Origin: Pseudomonas sp. DTU_2021_1001937_2_SI_NGA_ILE_001
GTDB taxonomy: Bacteria; Pseudomonadota; Gammaproteobacteria; Pseudomonadales; Pseudomonadaceae
Reading direction: 5' to 3'
DNA: 64,000 nucleotides
Assembly (NCBI RefSeq): GCF_032463525.1
Contig: NZ_CP135971.1
Location: 2,914,001 to 2,978,000 of the forward strand
Under the pieces are notes generated by a model. That model made no database searches, was not told the origin of the DNA, and saw only the letters and a list, made by a program, of their open reading frames with translations. The translations under genes and the position numbers were made by a program. This document shows positions 57,005 through 64,000 of this stretch, piece after piece. The stretch's first letter is position 1. Each line of letters begins with the position of its first letter.

Positions 57005-59828
57005 AGTGGCGCACCTCACCGGCACCGCTGATGTTGTCGACGCAGCGACCGCAGATTTCCGGATGTTCGGCATGGCTGCCGACGTCTTCGCGGTGGTGCC
57101 AGCAGCGTGCGCACTTGGCGTGGGCCGACTTGACCACCTTGAGCTTGAGCCCGGCGACCTCGGTGACCACGGCATCGGCCGGCGCTGCCGCGAACGGCGC
57201 GACGCTGGCGGTGGAGGTGATCAGCACGAAGCGCAGTTCGTTGCCCAGCTTGCCCAGGTCGGCGCCCAGGGAGTCTTCGGCGTACAGGGTCACTTCGGCC
57301 TGCAGGTTGCCGCCGATGGCCTTGGCCGCGCGCAGGTTTTCCATTTCCTTGTTGACCGCCGCCTTCACCGCCATGACACGCTCCCAGTAGGCGCGGTCCA
57401 ACTCGAAGCCTTCCGGCAGTTCGCTCAGGCCCTGGTACCAGGTATTGAGCATCACCGATTCGTTGCGCTCGCCCGGCAGGAACTGCCACAGCTCGTCGGC
57501 GGTGAATGCCAGGATCGGCGCGATCCAGCGCACCAGCGCCTCGGCGATGTGGAACAGCGCGCTCTGGCAGGAGCGCCGCGCGGTGCTGTCGGCACCGGTG
57601 GTGTACTGGCGGTCCTTGATGATGTCCAGGTAGAAGCCGCCCAGCTCCTGCACGCAGAAGTTGTGGATCTTCGAGTAGACGTTCCAGAAGCGGTATTCGC
57701 CGTAGTGCTCCTCCAGCTCGCGTTGCAGCAGCAGCGCACGGTCCACGGCCCAGCGGTCCAGCGCCAGCATCTGGTCGGCCGGCAGCAGGTCGGTGGCCGG
57801 ATTGAAGCCGGACAGGTTGGAGAGCAGGAAGCGCGCGGTGTTGCGGATACGCCGGTAGGCATCGGCGCTGCGCTGCAGGATCTGCTCGGAAACGGCCATT
57901 TCACCCGAGTAGTCGGTGGCCGAAACCCACAGACGCAGGATGTCGGCGCCCAGGGTGTCGTTGACCTTCTGCGGCTCGATGGTGTTACCCAGCGACTTGG
58001 ACATCTTGCGGCCGTTCTCGTCCACGGTGAAGCCGTGGGTCAGCAGCTCGCGGTACGGCGCATGGCCGTCGATGGCGCAACCGGTCAGCAGCGAGGAATG
58101 GAACCAGCCACGGTGCTGGTCGGAGCCTTCCAGGTACAGATCGGCACGCGGGCCCTGTTCGTGGCCAATGTCATGCGAGCCACGCAGTACGTGCCAGTGG
58201 GTGGTGCCGGAGTCGAACCACACGTCCAGGGTGTCGCTGATCTTGTCGTAGCTGGCGGCTTCGTCGCCCAGCAGCTCGGCGGCGTCAAGCTTGAACCAGG
58301 CCTCGATGCCCTGTTTCTCGACACGCTGGGCCACTTCTTCCATCAGCTCGACGGTACGCGGGTGCAGCTCGCCGCTTTCCTTGTGCAGGAAGAACGGGAT
58401 CGGCACGCCCCAGTTGCGCTGGCGCGAGATGCACCAGTCCGGGCGGTTGGCGATCATCGAGTGCAGGCGCGCCTGCCCCCAGGCTGGAACGAACTTGGTC
58501 TGGTCAATGGCCTGCAGCGAACGCTCGCGCAGGCTGGCACCGCTGGCCGGCTGGCGGTCCATGCCGACGAACCACTGCGCGGTGGCGCGGTAGATCAGCG
58601 GGGTCTTGTGGCGCCAGCAGTGCATGTAGCTGTGGTTGATGGTTTCGGTGTGCATCAGGCAGCCGACTTCCGCCAGCTTGTCGATGATGTTCTGGTTGGC
58701 CTTGAAGATGAACTGGCCGCCGAAGAACTCCAGGGACTCGACATACACGCCGTTGCTCTGCACCGGGCTGAGGATCTCGTCGTTGCTCATGCCGTAGTTC
58801 TTGCACGAGTTGAAGTCGTCCACGCCGTACGCCGGGGCGCTGTGGACCACGCCGGTGCCGGCGCCCAGCTCGACGTACTCGGCCAGGTACAGCGGCGACA
58901 GGCGGTCGTAGAACGGATGACGGAAGTTGATCAGCTCCAGCGCCTTGCCGGTCGCGGTGGCGACGACCGAACCCTCGCGCTTGTAGCGCGCCAGGCAGGC
59001 CTGCACCAGCTCTTCAGCGAGCACCAGCAGGCGGTCGCCGATATCGACCAGGGCATAGGTGAATTCAGGGTGGACGTTCAGCGCCTGGTTGGCCGGAATG
59101 GTCCAGGGCGTGGTGGTCCAGATGACGATCGCGGCAGGCTTGTCCAGCGCCGGCAGGCCGAACGCGGCGGCCAGCTTGGCTTCGTCGGCAACCGGGAAGG
59201 CCACATCGATGGTCGCGGACTTCTTGTCCTGGTACTCGACTTCCGCTTCGGCCAGCGCCGAACCGCAATCGAAACACCAGTTCACCGGCTTGAGGCCCTT
59301 GAACACGAAGCCGCCCTTGACCATCTCGGCCAGGGCGCGGATTTCACCGGCCTCGTTGGCGAAGTTCATGGTCAGGTACGGGTTGCTCCAGTCGCCCAGA
59401 ACGCCCAGACGGATGAACTCGGCCTTCTGGCCCTCGACCTGCTCGGCGGCATAGGCGCGGCACAGTTCGCGGGTCTGGTCGGCGCTGAGGTTCTTGCCGT
59501 GGGTGACCTCGACCTTGTGCTCGATCGGCAGACCGTGGCAGTCCCAACCCGGTACATACGGCGCGTCGAAGCCGGCCAGGGTCTTGGAACGCACGATCAT
59601 GTCCTTGAGGATCTTGTTCAGTGCATGACCGATGTGAATCTTGCCGTTGGCATAGGGCGGGCCGTCGTGCAGGACGAACTTGGGACGGTCCTTGCCGATT
59701 TCGCGCAGCTTCTGGTACAGGCCAATGCTGTCCCAACGCTGCAGCGTCTGCGGCTCGCGCTGGGGCAGGCCGGCCTTCATCGGGAAGGCGGTGTCCGGAA
59801 GATTAAGCGTGGCTTTGTAATCGGTCAT
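56997..59828 (-). CDS. ileS: Isoleucyl-tRNA synthetase
   Basis: A 943-residue class I synthetase. HIGH-type motif HIGH at residues 65-68 in [13 protein letters not shown], the editing CP1 domain in the middle (with [16 protein letters not shown]), KMSKSLGN, an anticodon-binding domain, and a C-terminal zinc finger with CARCWHH and ICGRC. ATG 59828 gives the family start; the extended frame to 60002 is not homologous. It overlaps lspA by 8 bp and starts 67 bp downstream of the ribF stop. Confidence 0.96.
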   Translation of the reverse strand: MTDYKATLNLPDTAFPMKAGLPQREPQTLQRWDSIGLYQKLREIGKDRPKFVLHDGPPYANGKIHIGHALNKILKDMIVRSKTLAGFDAPYVPGWDCHGLPIEHKVEVTHGKNLSADQTRELCRAYAAEQVEGQKAEFIRLGVLGDWSNPYLTMNFANEAGEIRALAEMVKGGFVFKGLKPVNWCFDCGSALAEAEVEYQDKKSATIDVAFPVADEAKLAAAFGLPALDKPAAIVIWTTTPWTIPANQALNVHPEFTYALVDIGDRLLVLAEELVQACLARYKREGSVVATATGKALELINFRHPFYDRLSPLYLAEYVELGAGTGVVHSAPAYGVDDFNSCKNYGMSNDEILSPVQSNGVYVESLEFFGGQFIFKANQNIIDKLAEVGCLMHTETINHSYMHCWRHKTPLIYRATAQWFVGMDRQPASGASLRERSLQAIDQTKFVPAWGQARLHSMIANRPDWCISRQRNWGVPIPFFLHKESGELHPRTVELMEEVAQRVEKQGIEAWFKLDAAELLGDEAASYDKISDTLDVWFDSGTTHWHVLRGSHDIGHEQGPRADLYLEGSDQHRGWFHSSLLTGCAIDGHAPYRELLTHGFTVDENGRKMSKSLGNTIEPQKVNDTLGADILRLWVSATDYSGEMAVSEQILQRSADAYRRIRNTARFLLSNLSGFNPATDLLPADQMLALDRWAVDRALLLQRELEEHYGEYRFWNVYSKIHNFCVQELGGFYLDIIKDRQYTTGADSTARRSCQSALFHIAEALVRWIAPILAFTADELWQFLPGERNESVMLNTWYQGLSELPEGFELDRAYWERVMAVKAAVNKEMENLRAAKAIGGNLQAEVTLYAEDSLGADLGKLGNELRFVLITSTASVAPFAAAPADAVVTEVAGLKLKVVKSAHAKCARCWHHREDVGSHAEHPEICGRCVDNISGAGEVRHYA

Positions 59829-59895
59829 TTCAGGCTCTTGGTAAGAATGTGCAAATGAAAAGTCTGCGCTCGCCCGCACGGCACTCGACTGCAGC

Positions 59896-60840
59896 TCATG
59901 GACGCTCGTCGGGTTGACCATGCCAATGGGCACGGGCGGCGGCGACGTCCGCATTGATCGCCGCCTTGAGGGCCTCCAGCGAGGCGAAACGCTGCTCATC
60001 ACGCAGCTTGTGGTGGAACACCACCGTCAAACGCCGGCCATAGAGATCACCAGCAAAATCCAGAACATGCACTTCCAGGTGGGCGCTGCCGTCGCCGGCC
60101 ACGGTAGGCCGCACGCCGATGTTGGCGACACCGGGCCAGGCCTTGCCATCGATCAGCGTGCTGACCAGGTAAACGCCGCTCAGCGGGACCCGACGGCGCT
60201 TGAGCTGCACGTTGGCGGTCGGCGTGCCCAGCTGGCGCGCCAGCTTCTGGCCATGCAGCACACGCCCGGCGATGCCGAACGGGCGGCCCAGCAGGTGCTC
60301 GGCCAGGGTGAAATCGGCCTGCCCCAGGGCATCGCGGACCTTGGTACTGCTGACCCGCATGCCGTCGATCTCGACGGTCTGCGCCGCCTCGACGCTGAAA
60401 CCCTGAGCGGCACCCGCCTGGCGCAGGAAGTCGAAATCGCCGGAACGGTCATGACCGAAGCGGAAATCGTCGCCCACTTCCAGATGCTTCACGCCCAGGC
60501 CGTCGATCAGGATAGTGTCGACAAACTCGGTGGCGCTCAGGCCGCCAAGGCGCTGATTGAAAGACAGGCACAACACCCGGTCAACGCCCTCGCCACGCAG
60601 CAGCTCGATCTTGTCGCGCAGGCGTGCCAGGCGCGGCGGGGCACTGTCGGGGGTGAAGAATTCGCGGGGCTGTGGCTCGAAGATCACCACGCAGCTGGGC
60701 ACGCCCAGCTCGACCGCGCGCTCGCGCAGGCGCGCCAGGATCGCCTGGTGGCCACGGTGGACGCCGTCGAAGTTGCCAATGGTGGCGACGCAGCCCCGGT
60801 GCTGGGGGCGCAGGTTGTGAAGGCCTCTAACCAGCTGCAT
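59896..60840 (-). CDS. ribF: Bifunctional riboflavin kinase/FAD synthetase
   Basis: A 314-residue enzyme making FMN and FAD. The N-terminal adenylyltransferase has the HxGH-like motif FDGVHRGH near 29-36, FEPQPREFF and the STKVRDAL motif. The C-terminal kinase has GTPTANV and [12 protein letters not shown] place the start at ATG 60840 ([10 protein letters not shown]), matching E. coli RibF; upstream in-frame ATGs at 60849 and 60858 are possible. A TATAAT at 60869-60874 on the minus strand may be its -10. Confidence 0.92.
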   Translation of the reverse strand: MQLVRGLHNLRPQHRGCVATIGNFDGVHRGHQAILARLRERAVELGVPSCVVIFEPQPREFFTPDSAPPRLARLRDKIELLRGEGVDRVLCLSFNQRLGGLSATEFVDTILIDGLGVKHLEVGDDFRFGHDRSGDFDFLRQAGAAQGFSVEAAQTVEIDGMRVSSTKVRDALGQADFTLAEHLLGRPFGIAGRVLHGQKLARQLGTPTANVQLKRRRVPLSGVYLVSTLIDGKAWPGVANIGVRPTVAGDGSAHLEVHVLDFAGDLYGRRLTVVFHHKLRDEQRFASLEALKAAINADVAAARAHWHGQPDERP

Positions 60841-60903
60841 AACGCGCATCTTGCTCATAAAGTGGCCGATTATACCCAGACAATGCCCGCTACGACAGAA
60901 GCC

Positions 60904-62445
60904 TTACGACTTGATCGCCTTGCGGGCGAAATGCCGCAGACGAAAGCCCAGCAGCAGCAGCATGGCAAAGTAGGCCGCGGCGCCGGCAGCCACCAGAACC
61001 CCCAGACGCAGCAGACGCTCAAGCATGCCACCCTGCTCCCAGGCCGGCATCAGGTGCATCAGTGCCAGCAGCACACCGGCCATCACCACCACCGCCACGC
61101 ACAGCTTGCCCAGGAACAGCGGCCAGCCAGGCTGCGGCTGAAACAGTCGCTGCCGGCGCAGTTGCCAGAACAGCAGCAGCGCATTGAGCGTCGCCCCGAC
61201 GCTGATGGCCAGGGCCAGCCCGGCGTGCTGCAGCGGTACGATGAAAGCCAGGTTGAGCAGTTGCGTGACCACCAGAGTGAACACGGCGATCTTCACCGGG
61301 GTTCGGATGTTCTGCTGGGCATAGAAACCGGGCGCGAGCACCTTGATGAGGATGATGCCCAACAGCCCTACCGAATAGGCAATCAGCGCGTGCTGGGTCA
61401 TCAGCGCATCATGGGCATCGAACTTGCCGTACTGGAACAGCGCGACGGTCAGCGGCTCGGCGATCAGACCCAACGCCAGGGTGCAGGGCAGCACCAGTAC
61501 GAAACACAGGCGCAGCCCCCAGTCGAGAATCCGCGAATACTCATGGCGGTCACGGTCGGCGTAGGTCTTCGACAGGATCGGCAGCAGGATGGTACCCAGC
61601 GCCACGCCCAGCACGCCGGACGGCAGCTCCATCAGGCGGTCGGCGTAGTACATCCACGACACCGAGCCGGCCACCAGGAACGACGCGAAGATGGTGTTGA
61701 TGATCAGCGAGATCTGGCTCACCGACACCCCGAGAATCGCCGGCAGCATCTGCTTCATCACCCGCCACACACCGGTGTCGCGCAGGTTGAGGCGCGGCAG
61801 CACCAGCATGCCGATCTTCTTCAGGTGCGGCAGCTGGTAAAGCAGCTGCGCCAGGCCACCGGCGAGCACCGCCCAGCCCAGCGCCATGATCGGCGGATCG
61901 AAGTACGGAATCAGGAACAGCGAGAACAGGATCATGCTGACGTTGAGCAGCGTCGGCACGAAGGCCGGCACACTGAAGCGGTTCCAAGTGTTGAGAATGG
62001 CACCGGCCAGCGATGACAGCGAGATCAGCAATATATAAGGAAAGGTCACCCGCAGCAGATCGGAGGTGAGGGCGAATTTCTCCGGCGTATCGGCGAACCC
62101 CGGCGCGGTGACCCAGATGATCCAGGGCGCGAACAGCACACCCAGCAGGGTCACCAGGGCCAGCACCAGAGTCAGCAGGCCGCAGACATAGGCCACGAAG
62201 GTGCGGGTCGCCTCCTCCCCCTGCTGGTTCTTGTACTCGGCCAGGATAGGCACGAACGCCTGGGAGAACGCCCCTTCGGCGAAGATCCGTCGCAACAGGT
62301 TGGGCAGCTTGAAAGCAATGAAGAAGGCATCGGTGGCCATGCCCGCGCCAAAGGCCCGGGCGATGATGGTGTCGCGCACGAAACCCAGCACCCGGGATAG
62401 CAGGGTGATGGAGCTGACGGCAGCCAGAGACTTGAGCAGGTTCAT
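60904..62445 (-). CDS. murJ: Lipid II flippase MurJ
   Basis: A 513-residue polytopic inner-membrane protein of the MOP superfamily with about 14 spans. It flips lipid II for peptidoglycan synthesis. The start [29 protein letters not shown] with the conserved Arg pair, then [23 protein letters not shown], and later [12 protein letters not shown], are MurJ hallmarks. It ends 63 bp before ribF. Divergent from rpsT. Confidence 0.95.
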   Translation of the reverse strand: MNLLKSLAAVSSITLLSRVLGFVRDTIIARAFGAGMATDAFFIAFKLPNLLRRIFAEGAFSQAFVPILAEYKNQQGEEATRTFVAYVCGLLTLVLALVTLLGVLFAPWIIWVTAPGFADTPEKFALTSDLLRVTFPYILLISLSSLAGAILNTWNRFSVPAFVPTLLNVSMILFSLFLIPYFDPPIMALGWAVLAGGLAQLLYQLPHLKKIGMLVLPRLNLRDTGVWRVMKQMLPAILGVSVSQISLIINTIFASFLVAGSVSWMYYADRLMELPSGVLGVALGTILLPILSKTYADRDRHEYSRILDWGLRLCFVLVLPCTLALGLIAEPLTVALFQYGKFDAHDALMTQHALIAYSVGLLGIILIKVLAPGFYAQQNIRTPVKIAVFTLVVTQLLNLAFIVPLQHAGLALAISVGATLNALLLFWQLRRQRLFQPQPGWPLFLGKLCVAVVVMAGVLLALMHLMPAWEQGGMLERLLRLGVLVAAGAAAYFAMLLLLGFRLRHFARKAIKS

Positions 62446-62611
62446 GCGAAAGGGTACGCCTCGACTGGTGGACGCGCATTGCGCGCCATTTCATGCCATA
62501 CTCCGCGCCCTTTCGAGCCCGAAGCCAAAAGCCGCGAGTTTACAGCGCCAGCGCCGGAAATGAATCACCGGCCACGCGCCAAGACCACTCGGCGTAAACT
62601 TGCATCCGCCC

Positions 62612-62640
62612 TTGACATTCGTCTGGCGCATCGGCATGAT
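62612..62640 (+). promoter_or_regulatory. Candidate sigma-70 promoter of rpsT
   Basis: A perfect TTGACA (62612-62617), a 17-bp spacer and CATGAT (62635-62640). The start site would be near 62647, about 48 nt before the rpsT GTG. Confidence 0.65.
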
Positions 62641-62694
62641 TCGCGGCCTTGTTTGTTAGCTATTTCATAAAGAAGTCTTTCGAGGAGCTTGACG

Positions 62695-62967
62695 GTGGCC
62701 AACTCACCTTCCGCCAAAAAACGTGCAAAACAGGCTGAGAAGCGTCGCAGCCACAACGCCAGCCTGCGTTCCATGGTTCGTACCTACATCAAGAATGTGG
62801 TCAAAGCCATCGACGCAAAAGACGCAGAAAAAGCGCAAGCCGCTTACACCCTGGCTGTGCCTGTCATCGACCGTATGGCCGACAAAGGCATCATCCACAA
62901 GAACAAGGCTGCTCGCCACAAGAGCCGCCTGAATGGCCACATCAAGGCACTGAAAGAAGCTGCCTGA
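62695..62967 (+). CDS. rpsT: 30S ribosomal protein S20
   Basis: A 90-residue, strongly basic small-subunit protein that binds 16S rRNA. It starts [18 protein letters not shown] and has the [15 protein letters not shown] helix and [19 protein letters not shown] tail. Translation begins at GTG 62695, seven bases after GAGGAG; a TTG two codons earlier would lie one base from the ribosome site. Followed by a strong terminator. Confidence 0.96.
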   Translation: MANSPSAKKRAKQAEKRRSHNASLRSMVRTYIKNVVKAIDAKDAEKAQAAYTLAVPVIDRMADKGIIHKNKAARHKSRLNGHIKALKEAA

Positions 62968-62981
62968 TTGACCTGTTCTTG

Positions 62982-63008
62982 AAAAACCGGCCCCTGGGCC
63001 GGTTTTTT
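62982..63008 (+). terminator. Intrinsic terminator of rpsT
   Basis: CCGGCCC/GGGCCGG stem with a 2-nt loop, A5 before and T6 after. It lies 15 bp after the rpsT stop. Confidence 0.9.
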
Positions 63009-63113
63009 ATTGCCTGTATTTTTCTGCAGGAGAAGCTTCAGCCACGAAGGCTGCAGCACACCCACAACGCTCAGACCTTGCCACCCCGCAAGCCCAGGCA
63101 GCGAAAGCAGCGC

Positions 63114-63587
63114 TCAAGGCGCGGCAGGCGAACTCGGCCAGGGCAGGATAGGAATGGCAGTCACCGCATTCTGCGGACTGCCCTCGATCAGCCGGTCGCT
63201 GTAGACGAGATAAACCAGCGTATTGCGCTTCTTGTCCAGGAAACGCACCACCTGCATGGTCTTGAACACCAGCGAGGTGCGCTCCTTGAACACCTCCTCA
63301 CCTTCCTTCAGCTCACCCACGAAGCGGATCGGCCCCACCTGGCGACAGGCGATAGAAGCCTCGGCACGATCCTCCGCCAGCCCCAAGCCACCCTTCACCC
63401 CGCCGGTCTTGGCCCGTGACAGGTAGCAGGTCACTCCCGCCACCTTGGGATCATCGAAAGCCTCGACCACGATCCGATCGTTAGGGCCGAGGAACTTGAA
63501 CACCGTAGAGACCTGCCCGACTTCTTCAGCCGCCGCCAGCACCGGCCAGGCCAGCAACAGCGCCAATCCCGCCTTGAGCATGCGCAT
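63114..63587 (-). CDS. creA: CreA-family exported protein
   Basis: A 157-residue protein with signal peptide ([15 protein letters not shown]) and a CreA domain: [27 protein letters not shown], the [21 protein letters not shown] turn, and [23 protein letters not shown]. The family is widespread in Proteobacteria and likely periplasmic; its function is unknown. ATG 63587 with GAGGG upstream is preferred to the GTG four codons earlier. It lies 8 bp after proB, on the same strand. Confidence 0.82.
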   Translation of the reverse strand: MRMLKAGLALLLAWPVLAAAEEVGQVSTVFKFLGPNDRIVVEAFDDPKVAGVTCYLSRAKTGGVKGGLGLAEDRAEASIACRQVGPIRFVGELKEGEEVFKERTSLVFKTMQVVRFLDKKRNTLVYLVYSDRLIEGSPQNAVTAIPILPWPSSPAAP

Positions 63588-63595
63588 CGACACCC

Positions 63596-64000
63596 TCACA
63601 CCAGAATCAGGTTGTCGCGATGCACCAGCTCGGGCTCGGCCATGTAGCCCAGCACACGCACGATGGCCTCGGAGGACTGACCAATGATCTTCTGCGCCTC
63701 GATCGCACTGTAGTTGCTCAAGCCCCGCGCGACCTCACGACCATCCGGCCCCACACAGACCACCATCTCGCCGCGACGAAAGCTGCCCTGGATCATTTTC
63801 ACGCCCACTGGCAGCAGGCTCTTGTGATCTGCCACCAAGGCATTCACCGCCCCCGCATCCAGCACCAGCGTGCCACGCGTCTGCAGGTGCCCCGCCAGCC
63901 ACTGCTTACGCGCGGCGAGCATTTCGCGCTCGGGCGACAGCAGCGTACCCAGCTGCTCGCCCGCCTTGAGGCGCGACAGAACCTGCTCGATACGACCACC
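63596..64000 (-). CDS. proB: Glutamate 5-kinase, C-terminal part (5' end beyond the window)
   Basis: 134 residues of the C-terminus, ending at 63596 and open at the right edge. It covers the end of the kinase domain ([12 protein letters not shown]) and the PUA domain ([29 protein letters not shown] and [18 protein letters not shown]). ProB phosphorylates glutamate in proline synthesis; the PUA domain is a family hallmark. It is cotranscribed with creA. About 240 residues are missing. Confidence 0.9.
   Translation of the reverse strand, partial: GGRIEQVLSRLKAGEQLGTLLSPEREMLAARKQWLAGHLQTRGTLVLDAGAVNALVADHKSLLPVGVKMIQGSFRRGEMVVCVGPDGREVARGLSNYSAIEAQKIIGQSSEAIVRVLGYMAEPELVHRDNLILV

Noticed and set aside
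57006..59858. A 950-codon open frame on the plus strand
   Set aside because: Antisense shadow of ileS. All class I synthetase motifs are on the minus strand.
60841..60903. A riboswitch or regulated leader before ribF
   Set aside because: Only 63 bp separate the chosen ribF start from murJ, with a TATAAT-like box but no FMN-element motifs.

Overview
The window looks like chromosomal core DNA from a fluorescent Pseudomonas of the P. putida group. The reasons are the high-GC coding style, palindromic REP repeats of the GTAGGAGCGGCTTCAGCCG type, and gene orders familiar from Pseudomonas: roxSR-dpp, pilABCD-coaE-yacG, rluD-pgeF-clpB, bamD-pilSR, and ileS-lspA-fkpB-ispH beside minor pilin genes. 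I see no phage, insertion sequence with a transposase, CRISPR array or rRNA. Both window edges cut a gene: kdgD on the left and proB on the right.

Left part (1-25 kb). A sugar-acid catabolic gene (kdgD) and a FadR-type regulator flank about 1 kb of repeats. The redox two-component pair roxS/roxR and a periplasmic SIMPL-domain protein follow. Next comes a 741-residue HExxH/Het-C-like protein, the least conventional gene here. A large di/oligopeptide ABC uptake locus follows, with four tandem periplasmic binding proteins and one set of dppB, dppC, dppD and dppF. Acetyl-CoA synthetase, an MpaB-like oxygenase-family protein, a thiolase, an AraC regulator and a LysE exporter complete this part. 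Together these serve peptide, acetate and ketone-body/acyl-CoA assimilation. AAnAAnAA motifs beside the starts of acs, atoB and gabP suggest shared Crc/Hfq repression.

Middle part (25-47 kb). A repeat-filled gap of about 0.77 kb contains a second, inverted copy of the 416-bp element found at 1.3-1.7 kb. After gabP and a cupin gene comes the type IV pilus core: pilA under a good sigma-54 promoter match, divergent from pilB-pilC-pilD-coaE-yacG. Housekeeping genes follow (ndh, an SDR, a four-gene tRNA operon, clpB with a sigma-32-like promoter, pgeF, rluD, bamD), then pilS and pilR, which would activate the pilA promoter.

Right part (47-64 kb). This holds thiO, the minor-pilin/adhesin operon fimU-pilV-pilW-pilX-pilY1-pilE, a divergent fimT, and the block ispH, fkpB, lspA, ileS, ribF, murJ. 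Divergent rpsT, a creA-like gene and the 3' part of proB close the window. PilA, the assembly motor and platform, the prepilin peptidase, minor pilins, PilY1 and the PilSR regulators are all within 27 kb, so the strain probably makes type IV pili. The secretin/alignment genes and pilT are not in this window.
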